NCBI RefSeq assembly: GCF_000517385.1
Contig: NZ_BAUW01000031.1
Coordinates: 1-40,614, forward strand
Direction of reading: 5' to 3'
Source of the DNA: Mesobacillus boroniphilus JCM 21738
Lineage (GTDB): Bacteria; Bacillota; Bacilli; Bacillales; Cytobacillaceae
DNA length: 40,614 bases
Within the stretch, counting starts at the first letter, position 1. Every line of letters begins with the position of its first letter. Position numbers and translations under genes: made by a program. The notes beneath the pieces are model-generated. The model saw nothing but the letters and a program-made list of their open reading frames with translations, was not told the DNA's origin and made no database searches. This document shows, in pieces, positions 27,559 to 36,491 of this stretch.

Positions 27559-29428
27559 GTGAGTACCTATGCTCAGAAAAAGGGATTCGGCGCAACGTTA
27601 TGGGATTACCTGACAACGGTTGACCATAAAAAAATCGCAATCCTTTATCTAATTGCTGGCGGATTCTTCTTCATCCTAGGCGGACTTGAAGCTTTGTTCA
27701 TCCGTATTCAGCTAGCTGTACCTAACAATGATTTTGTAAGCGCGGGATTCTATAATGAAATCCTGACGATGCACGGAACCACCATGATATTCCTTGCAGC
27801 GATGCCGCTTGTCTTTGCATTCATGAATGCTGTTATGCCGCTCCAGATTGGTGCACGTGACGTAGCGTTCCCATTCTTGAACTCTTTAGGATTTTGGTTA
27901 TTCTTCTTTGGTGGAGTATTCCTTAACCTTTCATGGTTCCTGGGTGGAGCTCCAGATGCTGGTTGGACTTCTTACGCTTCTCTTGCAATGGCGTCTGAAA
28001 CACATGGTATTGACTTTTATGCACTTGGATTACAGATTTCGGGTGCGGGTACACTAATCGGGGGATTAACTTCCTCGTAACGATCATTAACATGCGTGCC
28101 CCGGGAATGACTTATATGAGAATGCCGATGTTCACTTGGGCAACATTCGTAACATCAGCTCTTATCCTGTTCGCGTTCCCTCCACTGACAGTTGGTCTTT
28201 TCTTATTGATTTTTGACCGGATGTTTGGTTCTAATTTCTTTGATGTAGCAGATGGCGGTAACACAATTATCTGGGAACACCTTTTCTGGATCTTTGGTCA
28301 CCCGGAAGTTTATATCTTGATTTTGCCGGCTTTCGGTATTTTCTCAGAGATCTTTGCGATTTTCTCTAGAAAACGTCTTTTTGGTTACTCATCCATGGTA
28401 TTCGCGACTGTATTGATCGGTTTCCTTGGATTCATGGTATGGGCTCACCATATGTTCACAACTGGTCTTGGACCGATCGCAAACGCGATTTTCGCAGTAG
28501 CTACAATGGCAATCGCCGTTCCTACGGGTATCAAGATTTTCAACTGGATGTTCACGATGTGGGGTGGAAGCATCAAGTTCACAACTCCGATGCTTTGGGC
28601 AGTAGCTTCATTCCATCATTCGTTGCCGGTGGTGTAACAGGTGTCATGCTGGCGTCCGCTGCGGCTGACTATCAGTACCATGACAGCTATTTCGTAGTAG
28701 CTCACTTCCATTACGTTATCGTTGGTGGTGTAGTATTCGCACTATTTGCTGGTGCGCACCTTTACTGGCCAAAAATGTTCGGCACAATGCTAAATGAAAC
28801 TCTTGGTAAAGTAACGTTCTGGTTATTCCTGATTGGTTTCCACCTGACATTCTTCATCCAGCACTTCCTTGGATTGATGGGGATGCCTCGTCGTATCTTC
28901 ACATTCCTGCCTGGACAGGGACTTGAAACTGGAAACTTGATCAGTTCAATCGGTGCGATTTTCATGGCAATTGCTACAATCGTGCTATTAATTAACGTAA
29001 TCATGACACAAGTTAAAAACGAAAAAGTCGGAAATGATCCATGGGGCGACGGCCGTACACTAGAGTGGTCGATTGCATCTCCGCCGCCATTCTACAACTT
29101 CAAGCAGCTTCCTCTTGTACGCGGTCTGGATGCTTACTGGTTGGAGAAAATGGAAGGCAAGAAGGAAATGACACCTGCAGAACCGCTTGGTGATATCCAT
29201 ATGCCGAATAACTCTTTCATTCCTTTCGTTATCTCACTTGGTCTTTTCATCGCAGCGTTTGGTGCAATGTACCGTGCCGATACAAGCTGGGGACTGCTAG
29301 TCTTGATCCTCGGTATGGCAGTAACATTAGGAGCGATGTTCCTACGTTCAATTAAAGATGATCATGGATTCCATATTCATAAAGAAGACTTAATGGACGA
29401 TGATAATGATAAGGGGGCAAAGGCATAA
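27559..29428 (+). CDS. ctaD: Cytochrome caa3 oxidase subunit I, two one-base frameshifts
   Basis: The catalytic heme-copper subunit: holds heme a, heme a3 and CuB and pumps protons. Start GTG 27559 after GGGAGG. Conserved residues: TMHGTTMIF (heme a His), GHPEVYILILP (CuB His-Tyr), HHMFTTG (CuB His pair), VVAHFHYVI (heme His pair). Break 1 at 28060-28064: five G where six give LIGGINFLVTIINM. Break 2 at 28607-28608: AGCTTCATT should be AGCTTTCATT (AVAFIPSFVAGG). With both restored the product is 623 residues (B. subtilis 622). Pieces are 27559-28080, 28092-28637 and 28439-29428. The 3' end overlaps ctaE by one base (TAATG). Confidence 0.94.
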
Positions 29429-30057
29429 TGCAAGCTGAAGAAAAATTCACTTATGAAACATGGCCTGCGGAGCCTGAAAAAGCAACCCTCGAAGCAAAGA
29501 ACAAGTTTTTGGGCTTCTGGTTCTTCCTTGGCGGAGAGACAGTATTGTTTGCGACTCTGTTCGCTACTTATCTCGCATTGAAAGATAAGGTTCCTAGTGC
29601 TGATCATGCACTTGCCAAGGATATCTTTGAAATACCGCTAGCTTTTGCAGCGACTATGCTTCTTTTAACAAGTTCTTTGACAAGTGTATATGCTATGTAC
29701 CATATGAAGAACTTCAACTTCAAGAAAATGCAGCTTTGGCTTGGATTGACAGTAGCTCTTGGTGCTGCGTTCCTTATCCTTGAGATTTATGAGTTCTACC
29801 ACTATGTACATGCGTTTGGACATACTTTCACAAGTAGTGCGTTTGGGTCTGCATTTTATACACTTGTAGGCTTCCACGGAGGCCACGTTGCATTCGGTCT
29901 TGCTTGGATCATCACACTGATGGTCCGCAACTCCAAGCGTGGATTGAACCTTTACAACGCTCCTAAATTTTATGTGGCCAGCCTTTACTGGCACTTCATC
30001 GACGTTGTATGGGTATTCATCTTCACGGTTGTATATCTAATGGGAATGGTGGGATAA
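29428..30057 (+). CDS. ctaE: Cytochrome caa3 oxidase subunit III
   Basis: 209 residues, five transmembrane helices expected of the bacillus short form of subunit III. Segments: KNKFLGFWFFLGGETVLFATLFATYLAL, a central YHMKNFNFKKMQLWLGLTVALG, GFHGGHVAFGLAWIITL and the last helix WHFIDVVWVFIFTVVYL. It stabilises subunit I and has no metal. Translation is coupled to ctaD by a TAATG overlap. Confidence 0.95.
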   Translation: MQAEEKFTYETWPAEPEKATLEAKNKFLGFWFFLGGETVLFATLFATYLALKDKVPSADHALAKDIFEIPLAFAATMLLLTSSLTSVYAMYHMKNFNFKKMQLWLGLTVALGAAFLILEIYEFYHYVHAFGHTFTSSAFGSAFYTLVGFHGGHVAFGLAWIITLMVRNSKRGLNLYNAPKFYVASLYWHFIDVVWVFIFTVVYLMGMVG

Positions 30058-30061
30058 ACTG

Positions 30062-30397
30062 ATGGCTAATCAACAACCAAGTTCAGGGAACCCAAGAGTA
30101 GACGTCGAATATCGTCGCAAGAAAAGCGCCGAAGAGATGAGATACCAAATCGTTTCCTTTGCATTGATGATTTTCTTGACACTTGTTGCTTTTGTTGCAG
30201 TTGGATATGAAGGATTCTCAGGCTGGTTCACAGTTCCGTTCATCCTTCTGCTTGCTGTGATTCAGGTAATCTTCCAGCTATACTATTTCATGCACATGAG
30301 CCACAAAGGGCATGAAGCACCTGCACTGTTCCTTTATTCGGGAGTAGTTGTAGGGGCTGTGACGATCCTTGCTTTCACAACAATTATCTGGTGGTAA
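30062..30397 (+). CDS. ctaF: Cytochrome caa3 oxidase subunit IV
   Basis: 111 residues with three transmembrane helices (IVSFALMIFLTLVAFVAVGY; FTVPFILLLAVIQVIFQLYYFMHM; LFLYSGVVVGAVTILAFTTIIWW). The motif FQLYYFMHM is typical of the bacillus subunit IV (COX4-type). It starts five bases after the ctaE stop, and a terminator follows, closing ctaCDEF. Confidence 0.94.
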   Translation: MANQQPSSGNPRVDVEYRRKKSAEEMRYQIVSFALMIFLTLVAFVAVGYEGFSGWFTVPFILLLAVIQVIFQLYYFMHMSHKGHEAPALFLYSGVVVGAVTILAFTTIIWW

Positions 30398-30411
30398 TAT
30401 GACTTAAAGAA

Positions 30412-30436
30412 AAAATCGGCTTATAGCCGATTTTCT
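30412..30436 (+). terminator. ctaCDEF terminator
   Basis: AAAATCGGCT (30412-30421), loop TAT, AGCCGATTTT (30425-30434). Confidence 0.88.
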
Positions 30437-30478
30437 ATGTAAGCGAGTATACTAACATTTAATGGCAGTGCCGTTTTA

Positions 30479-30507
30479 TTGAAGTACCATACCTTTGCAA
30501 GTATAAT
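30479..30507 (+). promoter_or_regulatory. ctaG promoter
   Basis: TTGAAG (30479-30484), 17-bp spacer, TATAAT (30502-30507). It lies 34 bp before the start, so ctaG has its own promoter. Confidence 0.75.
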
Positions 30508-30541
30508 GAAAGTAAAGTTCTTAAACAGGACGGGGTGAAAT

Positions 30542-31456
30542 ATGATGCTTACTTTAGATATATTTGGATTCAGAGCTCTATGGAGTCCAGTATATTTTCT
30601 GATGATGGCAGCTGTATTAGTTGTTTTTTATCTAATTGTCTTTAAGTACTATCATCGTTTCAAGGAAGGTGTACCAGCCACACGAAAGCAGGCTGTTTAT
30701 TTTACGACTGCTATCATTGTGCTGTATATCATTAAAGGTTCGCCTGTGGATCTGATGGCTCATATAACCTTTTATATGCATATGATCCAAATGGCCGTAC
30801 TGTATCTTGTGGTACCTCCATTATTGATTTTCGGCTTGCCTGATTGGCTTTGGAGATCGTTTTTATCACTTCGGATAGTCGATCCGCTATTTCGCTTTTT
30901 CACGAAGCCGCTTATTGCCTTGATCATGTTTAATGGAATATTCTCTATTTACCATATTCCGCTGATTTTTGATTTTGTTAAAACAGATATGTGGCTGCAT
31001 GCAGGTTACACATCGGTGCTATTTATACTCGCGATGTTCATGTGGTGGCCTCTTGTCAATAAATTGGAAGAGTATCAGACATTGTCCGGTGTTAAAAAGA
31101 TGGGGTATATCTTTGCTGACGGTGTGCTAATCACCCCAGCGTGCGCTTTGATCATCTTTGCCGATACACCAATGTACGCAACTTTTTCCGACCCAAATGC
31201 ATGGGGCGAAGCTTTAAAATTATGTGTACCGCCTACGATGCTCTCTAGCCTGGATCTCAGCGGTCCGGAAACCTTCAGTTCTATTTCGCTTCTCCATGAT
31301 CAGCAGCTTGGTGGAGTAATCATGAAGGTCATTCAGGAAATCGTTTATGGTATCTTCCTGGGATATGCGTTCTTCCAATGGTTCCGAAATGAAGAAGATC
31401 ATCAGGCTGAACAGGATGCGATCAATCTTGCGAGCGCTCCACAGCCAGTAAAGTAA
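30542..31456 (+). CDS. ctaG: caa3 oxidase assembly factor CtaG
   Basis: 304 residues (B. subtilis 297), a multi-span membrane protein of the caa3_CtaG family; required for a functional caa3 oxidase, probably in copper-centre assembly. Segments: YIIKGSPVDLMAHITFYMHMIQMAVLYLVVPPLLIFGLP, FNGIFSIYHIPLIFDF, MWWPLV, and LHDQQLGGVIMKVIQEIVYGIFLGY near the end; His and Met residues near membrane faces fit copper handling, as in the family. GGGGTGA precedes two adjacent ATGs. Confidence 0.93.
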   Translation: MMLTLDIFGFRALWSPVYFLMMAAVLVVFYLIVFKYYHRFKEGVPATRKQAVYFTTAIIVLYIIKGSPVDLMAHITFYMHMIQMAVLYLVVPPLLIFGLPDWLWRSFLSLRIVDPLFRFFTKPLIALIMFNGIFSIYHIPLIFDFVKTDMWLHAGYTSVLFILAMFMWWPLVNKLEEYQTLSGVKKMGYIFADGVLITPACALIIFADTPMYATFSDPNAWGEALKLCVPPTMLSSLDLSGPETFSSISLLHDQQLGGVIMKVIQEIVYGIFLGYAFFQWFRNEEDHQAEQDAINLASAPQPVK

Positions 31457-31466
31457 TAATGATTTC

Positions 31467-31494
31467 AAAAGCTTCCTTATTGGGGAGCTTTTAT
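31467..31494 (+). terminator. ctaG terminator
   Basis: AAAAGCTTCC and GGGGAGCTTTT around TTATT, stem with one mismatch, followed by ATTGTTG. Confidence 0.6.
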
Positions 31495-31620
31495 TGTTGT
31501 ATAATGTGCTTACACTCTATCAAAAAAATTATTAGTTAACAGCAATCAAAGATTGAAAAAAAGAGACAGGTCACCTACAATTAACTTTATGGAGAAATAA
31601 TGATTGAGAGGTATATATCT

Positions 31621-32085
31621 ATGTCAAACTTACCGATCCTGCCGACAATCAGCACCACATTTATTGTTTTAAGTGCGATAACCGTAGCAATTGGCTGGGC
31701 ACAAATCAAACAAAGAAAGATTGAAAAGCATCGCAAGACTATGACGCTGGCTGGTATATTCGCCATCATATTCTTTGTGATTTATGCATCAAGGACGATT
31801 TTCATTGGAAATACATCATTTGGTGGACCTGATGATATCAAGATTTACTATACGATGTTCTTAATTTTCCATATCACACTTGCTACTATTGGAGCTGTCC
31901 TTGGAATTACCTCGCTTTACACAGGATATAAGAACAGATTAGAGCGCCATCGCAAACTTGGGCCTGTCACCAGTGTTATCTGGTTCTTTACTGGTATCAC
32001 GGGGGTTGCAGTTTACCTGCTTCTATATGTGTTCTATAAAGGCGGGGAAACAACTTCAGTCATCAAAGCCATACTCGGAACATAG
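31621..32085 (+). CDS. DUF420 family membrane protein (YozB-like)
   Basis: About 154 residues with four transmembrane helices. Family hallmarks: PILPTISTTFIVLSAITVAIGW, KHRKTMTLAG, SRTIFIGNTSFGGPDDIKIYYTMFLIFH and HRKLGPVTSVIWFFTGITGVAVYLLLYV. DUF420 proteins often lie beside cytochrome oxidase and assembly genes, as here after ctaG; a role in oxidase biogenesis is inference. ATG 31621 (nine bases after GAGAGG) and ATG 31600 (after GGAG) are both possible. Confidence 0.85.
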   Translation: MSNLPILPTISTTFIVLSAITVAIGWAQIKQRKIEKHRKTMTLAGIFAIIFFVIYASRTIFIGNTSFGGPDDIKIYYTMFLIFHITLATIGAVLGITSLYTGYKNRLERHRKLGPVTSVIWFFTGITGVAVYLLLYVFYKGGETTSVIKAILGT

Positions 32086-32094
32086 CAGACTTTG

Positions 32095-32119
32095 AAACAT
32101 TGCTTATAGCAATGTTTTT
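32095..32119 (+). terminator. Terminator after the DUF420 gene
   Basis: AAACATTGCT (32095-32104) and AGCAATGTTT with a TAT loop, then T6. Confidence 0.88.
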
Positions 32120-32187
32120 TGTTTTTAGAAGGTATTCTTGCTTCAACAGGCGAATTTATTAGGTTGTATAAAGGGGGTTGGATTTAC

Positions 32188-33365
32188 TTGGATATAAAAG
32201 TTTTATCAGAAGAACATTTTCTCGAGTCAATGAATTTATCAATGTATGCTTTTCAATATAAAGTGCCGGAAAGTGATATTCCTAAAAGGTTGGAAACACT
32301 AAAGAAACATCGCTTGCTTGGGATTTTTGAAGGAGAAGAGCTTGCATCCAAATTGCATATTCTTTCTTTGAATGTAAAGCTAGGGCAACAGGATTGGAAA
32401 ATGGGTGGTATTGCAGGAGTCGCTACCTATCCTGAGCACAGACGGAAAGGGCATGTAAATGCCTTAATGAGGAGAGCACTGGAGGATATGAACCAAAGTG
32501 GGAATATTGTTTCATTCCTTCACCCATTCCAGATCGATTTCTATAGAAGGTTTGGCTGGGAGATCATTTCAGACAACAGAAAGATCACTATCGAAAAAAT
32601 AGATCTAAAACCTGTAGAAAGACAATCGGGAACTATTAAAAGACATACAGAGAAGAATCACTCATTGGATATCGAGAGGGTCTATGAGGGATATGCAGCA
32701 ATGCATAGCGCGATGTTAGCAAGAGATTCAGAATGGTGGCGTACAAGTATATACGGTGAGCAAACAGCTGCTGTTTTTATGATTCGAAAAATGAAGCGTC
32801 AGGATACTTGTTATATGAGATTAAAGATAATGTTATGAAGGTAGAGGAATACGTTTCTCTAACCCATGAAGCGAGAAAAGCACTATGGAATTTCATTTGC
32901 CAGCATGATTCAATGGTAGAACGAGTGGAAGTGCTGTTATCAGTCTATGACCCACTCCCGTACTTTTTAAAGGAGCCTAAGCTCAAAACTGAAATTTTTC
33001 CATATTTTATGGGCAGGATTGTGAATGCTGAAAAAGCATTAGCTAGCTATCCTTTCATCACCAGCACTGCTGGGAAAAATGTGTTCCTTCATCTGGATGA
33101 CACTGCTGCTCCGTGGAACGCTGGGACCTATATATTAGGGCAGGAAGGGGTTAAGTTTCACCCTGTGAAAGAGGGGTGTGGATGTGTGACTGCACCAAAG
33201 CGGGGACTGCATTTGAACATAAACACTTTAACGGCCATGTTATTCGGCTATAAGCGTCCTCTTGAATTATTTGAGCTAGAACTGCTCAGGGGAGACATCG
33301 ATGAAGTCAAGGAGCTGGAACAGACATTACCCACATTTAAGCCATTCTTTTATGATTTCTTTTAA
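32188..33365 (+). CDS. Eis-like GNAT acetyltransferase, one-base frameshift
   Basis: Similar to Eis-family enzymes: two N-terminal GNAT domains and a C-terminal sterol-carrier-like domain, near 392 residues when repaired. The acetyl-CoA loop is GGIAGVATYPEHRRKGHVNALMRRAL; SFLHPFQIDFYRRFGWE is the family hallmark after it. Start TTG 32188 after AAGGGGG. The frame breaks at 32774-32778: five T where six give AAVFYDSKNEASGYLLYEIKDN. The downstream half is open from before 32808 to 33365. Substrate unknown; Eis relatives acetylate amines, including aminoglycosides in some species. Not part of the B. subtilis order at this place. Confidence 0.87.
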
Positions 33366-33380
33366 TTTTATACAAATTCA

Positions 33381-33416
33381 AAAAACCCCGGGTGTCAAGC
33401 CACCCGGGGTTTTTCC
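33381..33416. terminator. Strong bidirectional terminator
   Basis: AAAAACCCCGGGTG (33381-33394), loop TCAAGC, CACCCGGGGTTTTT (33401-33414): a perfect 14-bp stem between two convergent genes. Confidence 0.95.
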
Positions 33417-33420
33417 ATGC

Positions 33421-34478
33421 TTAAATCTTGAATTTAAATTTAATGATGCCAGCTTCTTTAGCTGAATTGAACCCAATCAAGAGCAATGGGCCGATGACAA
33501 AGCCCATGAAGCCGAAAAGCTTCAGTCCAAGATACATGGCAATCAGTGTAGATAGCGGAGAAAGACCTATATGGCTTCCCATTACCTTAGCTCCACTGTA
33601 CGCCTGATAATCAGCAAAATAACTGCCAGGACCGCCAGCTGGGTTCCTAGGGCCACATTACCTGTTGCCAGGTGAAAGATTGACCATGGCGCCAATATGA
33701 CGATTGATCCGATCAGCGGGATAAAATCAATCAACCAAATGATTGCTGCCATGACAATTGCATATTCCGGGGTGATGAAGAGCAACCCAATCAGGGCGAC
33801 GATGAAAATAATAACACTCACCAAAAATTGGGCTTTCAAGAATCCGAATACAACATAAGAAAGTCGGGATGTCATGAAATGTACTTTGTCTGCTGTTCTT
33901 TCTGTTAAATGGCTGTACACACCTTGCCTCAATGATGGCAACTCCAGCAAGAAAAGAAACAGGGCAATCAAATAGACAAGGAAGCTGATCAGGAAATTCG
34001 GGATGTAGGTCAGCAGTGCCTTCAAATTATCTATATTGATAAATGCAATCATGTCATTCTTAAGTTTATTGAGAAAATCCTCTGCCCTGTTGCTGATTTC
34101 GGTAACAACTTCCCTCGGAAGGTCATTGGCAGCTTCAACAAAACTATTTTCTGCCTTATACCAGGCATTTGTAATTTCATTTATATAGACTGGAGTATTA
34201 TCAATCAAGTCAATTGCCTCGGTGACTGCTGTTGTAGTCAGGAAATAACCTGCAACTATTATGAGCAATACAAACAGGAGGAAAACGGCCAATACTGCCA
34301 GGCGACGCCCACTCTTGAATCTTTTTTGGAAGTAAACCACTGCAGGCTCCAGAAAAAGGGCAGTAATCAAAGCAGCAATCAACGGGATGGACACCGGAAG
34401 GATAATATAAAGAATTGCTGCAACGGCGATGGTGATTAATGCAATAAGAATAGTTCGTTTAGAAAAAATACCGGACAA
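33421..34478 (-). CDS. AI-2E/PerM family permease, one-base frameshift
   Basis: A multi-span membrane protein. Hallmarks: LPVSIPLIAALITALFLEPAVVYFQKRF at the N-terminus, a periplasmic region about residues 90-165, IIWLIDFIPLIGSIVILAPWSI, and LSPLSTLIAMYLGLKLFGFMGFVIGPLLLIGF after the break. Start TTG 34478, six bases after AAGGAG. The first segment ends at 33582 after RRTVELR; adding one base near 33590 (GTGGAGCTAAG to GTGGAGCCTAAG on the minus strand) reads EPKVMGSHIGLSPL and continues to the stop at 33421, giving about 352 residues, the family's usual size. Members export or import varied small molecules; substrate unknown. Confidence 0.87.
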
Positions 34479-34765
34479 GTGAAACTCCTTTCTATACTCA
34501 TGAAGAGTATATACCTCTAAAAAGCATTTATTAAGGGCACTTAAGCCTTATATTTCAAAAAGCGCAAAAAATTCCTTAACAATTAAATTATAGTACGCAT
34601 TTAATATAAGAAACAACAAAAATCAGCTATATCCTATGTCTTTTTGTAAACTTTGCTTATTTTTATGCTCACGGATTCATTTTAATAACTTTAGTTCTCG
34701 CTATTTCATCTCTATGTATGCTTATGAACATCAGGTTTCGAACCTTAACTCTAAGGGGTGAGACA

Positions 34766-35122
34766 ATGAATAAGTCAGGACAAATCATGCCTCAGCAAAA
34801 TAGAGAGGTATGCCGTGCAGTCTGTGCAATTGTTCATGCCATCATTAATGAAAACGGCTTTTTTCAACAGTCGGGGTTTAAAACCAGGATCTCACGATTG
34901 AGAAGAAATGCATTTGCTGACAATGGAGTTATTGTTGAACTTGATCAGGATAAAGTAAAAATAAAAGTATACGTTGACACTATTGTTGGAGAGTACACTA
35001 TCCTTCTAAATGCCACGGAGCTGCAGAAAAACATAGAAGAGGAGATTGTGCTGCTTACTTCCTTTTTACCGAATGAGATTGATGTCATCGTAACGGGCAT
35101 TAATGTAAAAAAGACGCATTGA
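34766..35122 (+). CDS. Conserved hypothetical protein at the ylbA position
   Basis: 118 residues. I chose ATG 34766 after AGGGGTGAG; the longer start at 34718 lacks a ribosome site. The protein reads MNKSGQIMPQQNREVCRAVCAIVHAI..., with no signal or membrane segment. In B. subtilis ylbA (about 120 residues) lies between ctaG and ylbB, so this may be its counterpart, but I do not recognise the sequence with certainty. The stop codon lies inside the terminator hairpin. 34479-34765 upstream is AT-rich and holds nothing else that I can name. Confidence 0.6.
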   Translation: MNKSGQIMPQQNREVCRAVCAIVHAIINENGFFQQSGFKTRISRLRRNAFADNGVIVELDQDKVKIKVYVDTIVGEYTILLNATELQKNIEEEIVLLTSFLPNEIDVIVTGINVKKTH

Positions 35123-35138
35123 ACGCGTCTTTTTTACA
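35104..35138. terminator. Terminator of the 34766 gene, shared with yugN-like
   Basis: TGTAAAAAAGACGC (35104-35117) and GCGTCTTTTTTACA (35125-35138): a perfect 14-bp stem with A and T runs, usable in both directions. Confidence 0.93.
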
Positions 35139-35146
35139 TCAAAATA

Positions 35147-35505
35147 TTATATTGCGAATTTCTCTACTTCTGCTTTAACATCGTTTAAAAGCTTTTCGCA
35201 CTGGCTGACAAGAGCTTTCGGGAACTGCTCACCGTCACCATATTCAACTCCGTGCGGATAGTAGTGTTTGCCTAACAAAGGAGTCATCAGCTGAATGATC
35301 GCTTTGTGTGAGCCGATATCACCTTCATGGGCATAGCCCTGGACACGCAAATAAAATGTGCCTTCTTTTACTACAATCTTTTTGTCATAGGTTACTCGCT
35401 CATAGTCCCATTGACCCTCACGCACTAGACCATGCTCTAACATAACCTCATCAAGCGGTTCAAGTCCGCCTTCAGGTTTTCAATACCTGTATTTTCGAAT
35501 TTCAT
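35147..35505 (-). CDS. YugN-like family protein, one-base frameshift
   Basis: Small soluble protein of the YugN-like family (function unknown). The open segment 35147-35443 begins MLEHGLVREGQWDYERVTYDKK. Upstream, ATG 35505 after GGAGGGAATAG opens a frame MKFENTGIENLKADLNRL that hits a shift near 35452: CGCTTGATGAGG should read CGCTTGGATGAGG (NRLDEVMLEHGL). With one base restored the protein is about 119 residues and has the family's normal N-terminus. Convergent with the 34766 gene. Confidence 0.82.
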
Positions 35506-35753
35506 CCTATTCCCTCCTAAAAACACACTGCAGTAATATCGCCTAAAATAGATTATATCTCAAATTTAATAATAGTAAAAATAGGCTTAAGTTGCAATGA
35601 ATATAAAAGCAAATTTCCCTGCTTTCACTCTTTCTGTTTGCATGGGGAAACTGAAGACTAAATAAGAATTAATTATTTGATGGCATAATTAGCATAATCC
35701 GGGCAACCCTAACTGTGAGCAGGAAAGCTTTGATTCATAAGGAGGAGATGAAA

Positions 35754-36182
35754 GTGCGTAAAATCCGTGAAATCATGACTAGCGATGTGGAAACATGTAC
35801 TTTGTTGGATAATGTATTTGAAGTTGCGGTCAAAATGAAAGAATGGAATGTCGGATCAATCCCTATCGTCGACAAAGATCAGCTCGTAGGCATGATCACC
35901 GACCGGGATATTGTCATTAGAGGGATAGCAGAAAAACATCCACCGTCTTCTAAGGTTGAGACGGTAATGAGTGATCACCTCGTTACAGCGACACCGGATA
36001 TGTCCACTAAAGATGCAACTAGGCTTATGGCGGAACATCAAATAAGAAGGCTGCCAGTAGTTGAAGGTGATAAATTAGTAGGAATCGTAGCGCTTGGTGA
36101 CTTTGCTGTAAATGAAATGACAGACGAACAAGCACAACATGCTCTATCAGAAATCTCAGAGCCTGGAAGCCATATGCAATAG
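35754..36182 (+). CDS. ylbB: Tandem CBS-domain protein YlbB
   Basis: 142 residues, two CBS domains back to back: RKIREIMTSDVETCTLLDNV...LVGMITDRDIVIR and VMSDHLVTATPDMSTKDATRLM...LVGIVALGDFAV. CBS pairs bind adenosyl ligands such as AMP or ATP; the target is unknown. GTG 35754 follows AAGGAGG by eight bases and gives the usual CBS start; earlier in-frame ATGs overlap the ribosome site or lack one. Confidence 0.9.
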   Translation: MRKIREIMTSDVETCTLLDNVFEVAVKMKEWNVGSIPIVDKDQLVGMITDRDIVIRGIAEKHPPSSKVETVMSDHLVTATPDMSTKDATRLMAEHQIRRLPVVEGDKLVGIVALGDFAVNEMTDEQAQHALSEISEPGSHMQ

Positions 36183-36491
36183 ATTAAGGCACTCATATTG
36201 GGTGCCTTTTGTCATCATTCTTACTACAATTGTTCAAACATTTTGTAATGTTGTTGATTTTACAATAAGCAGGCCTTATGTTAAAAGTAAGTTAATCAAG
36301 GAACGCAAGAGATATGGCAATCGTGTTAATAATCATGATTTTTTTAAAGTCGGAAAGAACACTTCTATTAAAAAGAACCCTATAAATGATATAATAATTT
36401 CAAAAATCACTCATATAGTGATAGAGAGAATAGTGTCTTTTTGACTCACATAAGTGTGGCTTGCCATATTCAAAAGAAGGGGGGGATCTAC
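36183..36491. other. ylbB-ylbC intergenic region
   Basis: About 310 bp. It contains a terminator for ylbB (AAGGCAC 36186-36192 with GTGCCTT 36202-36208, then TTT), a TATAAT at 36390-36395, and an inverted repeat ATCACT-N5-AGTGAT at 36406-36422, placed just after that -10 box like an operator. No credible gene; a 101-codon frame overlapping ylbB has no ribosome site. Confidence 0.55.

Noticed and set aside
36139..36444. 101-codon frame after ylbB
   Set aside because: Overlaps the end of ylbB, runs through the terminator and has no ribosome site.
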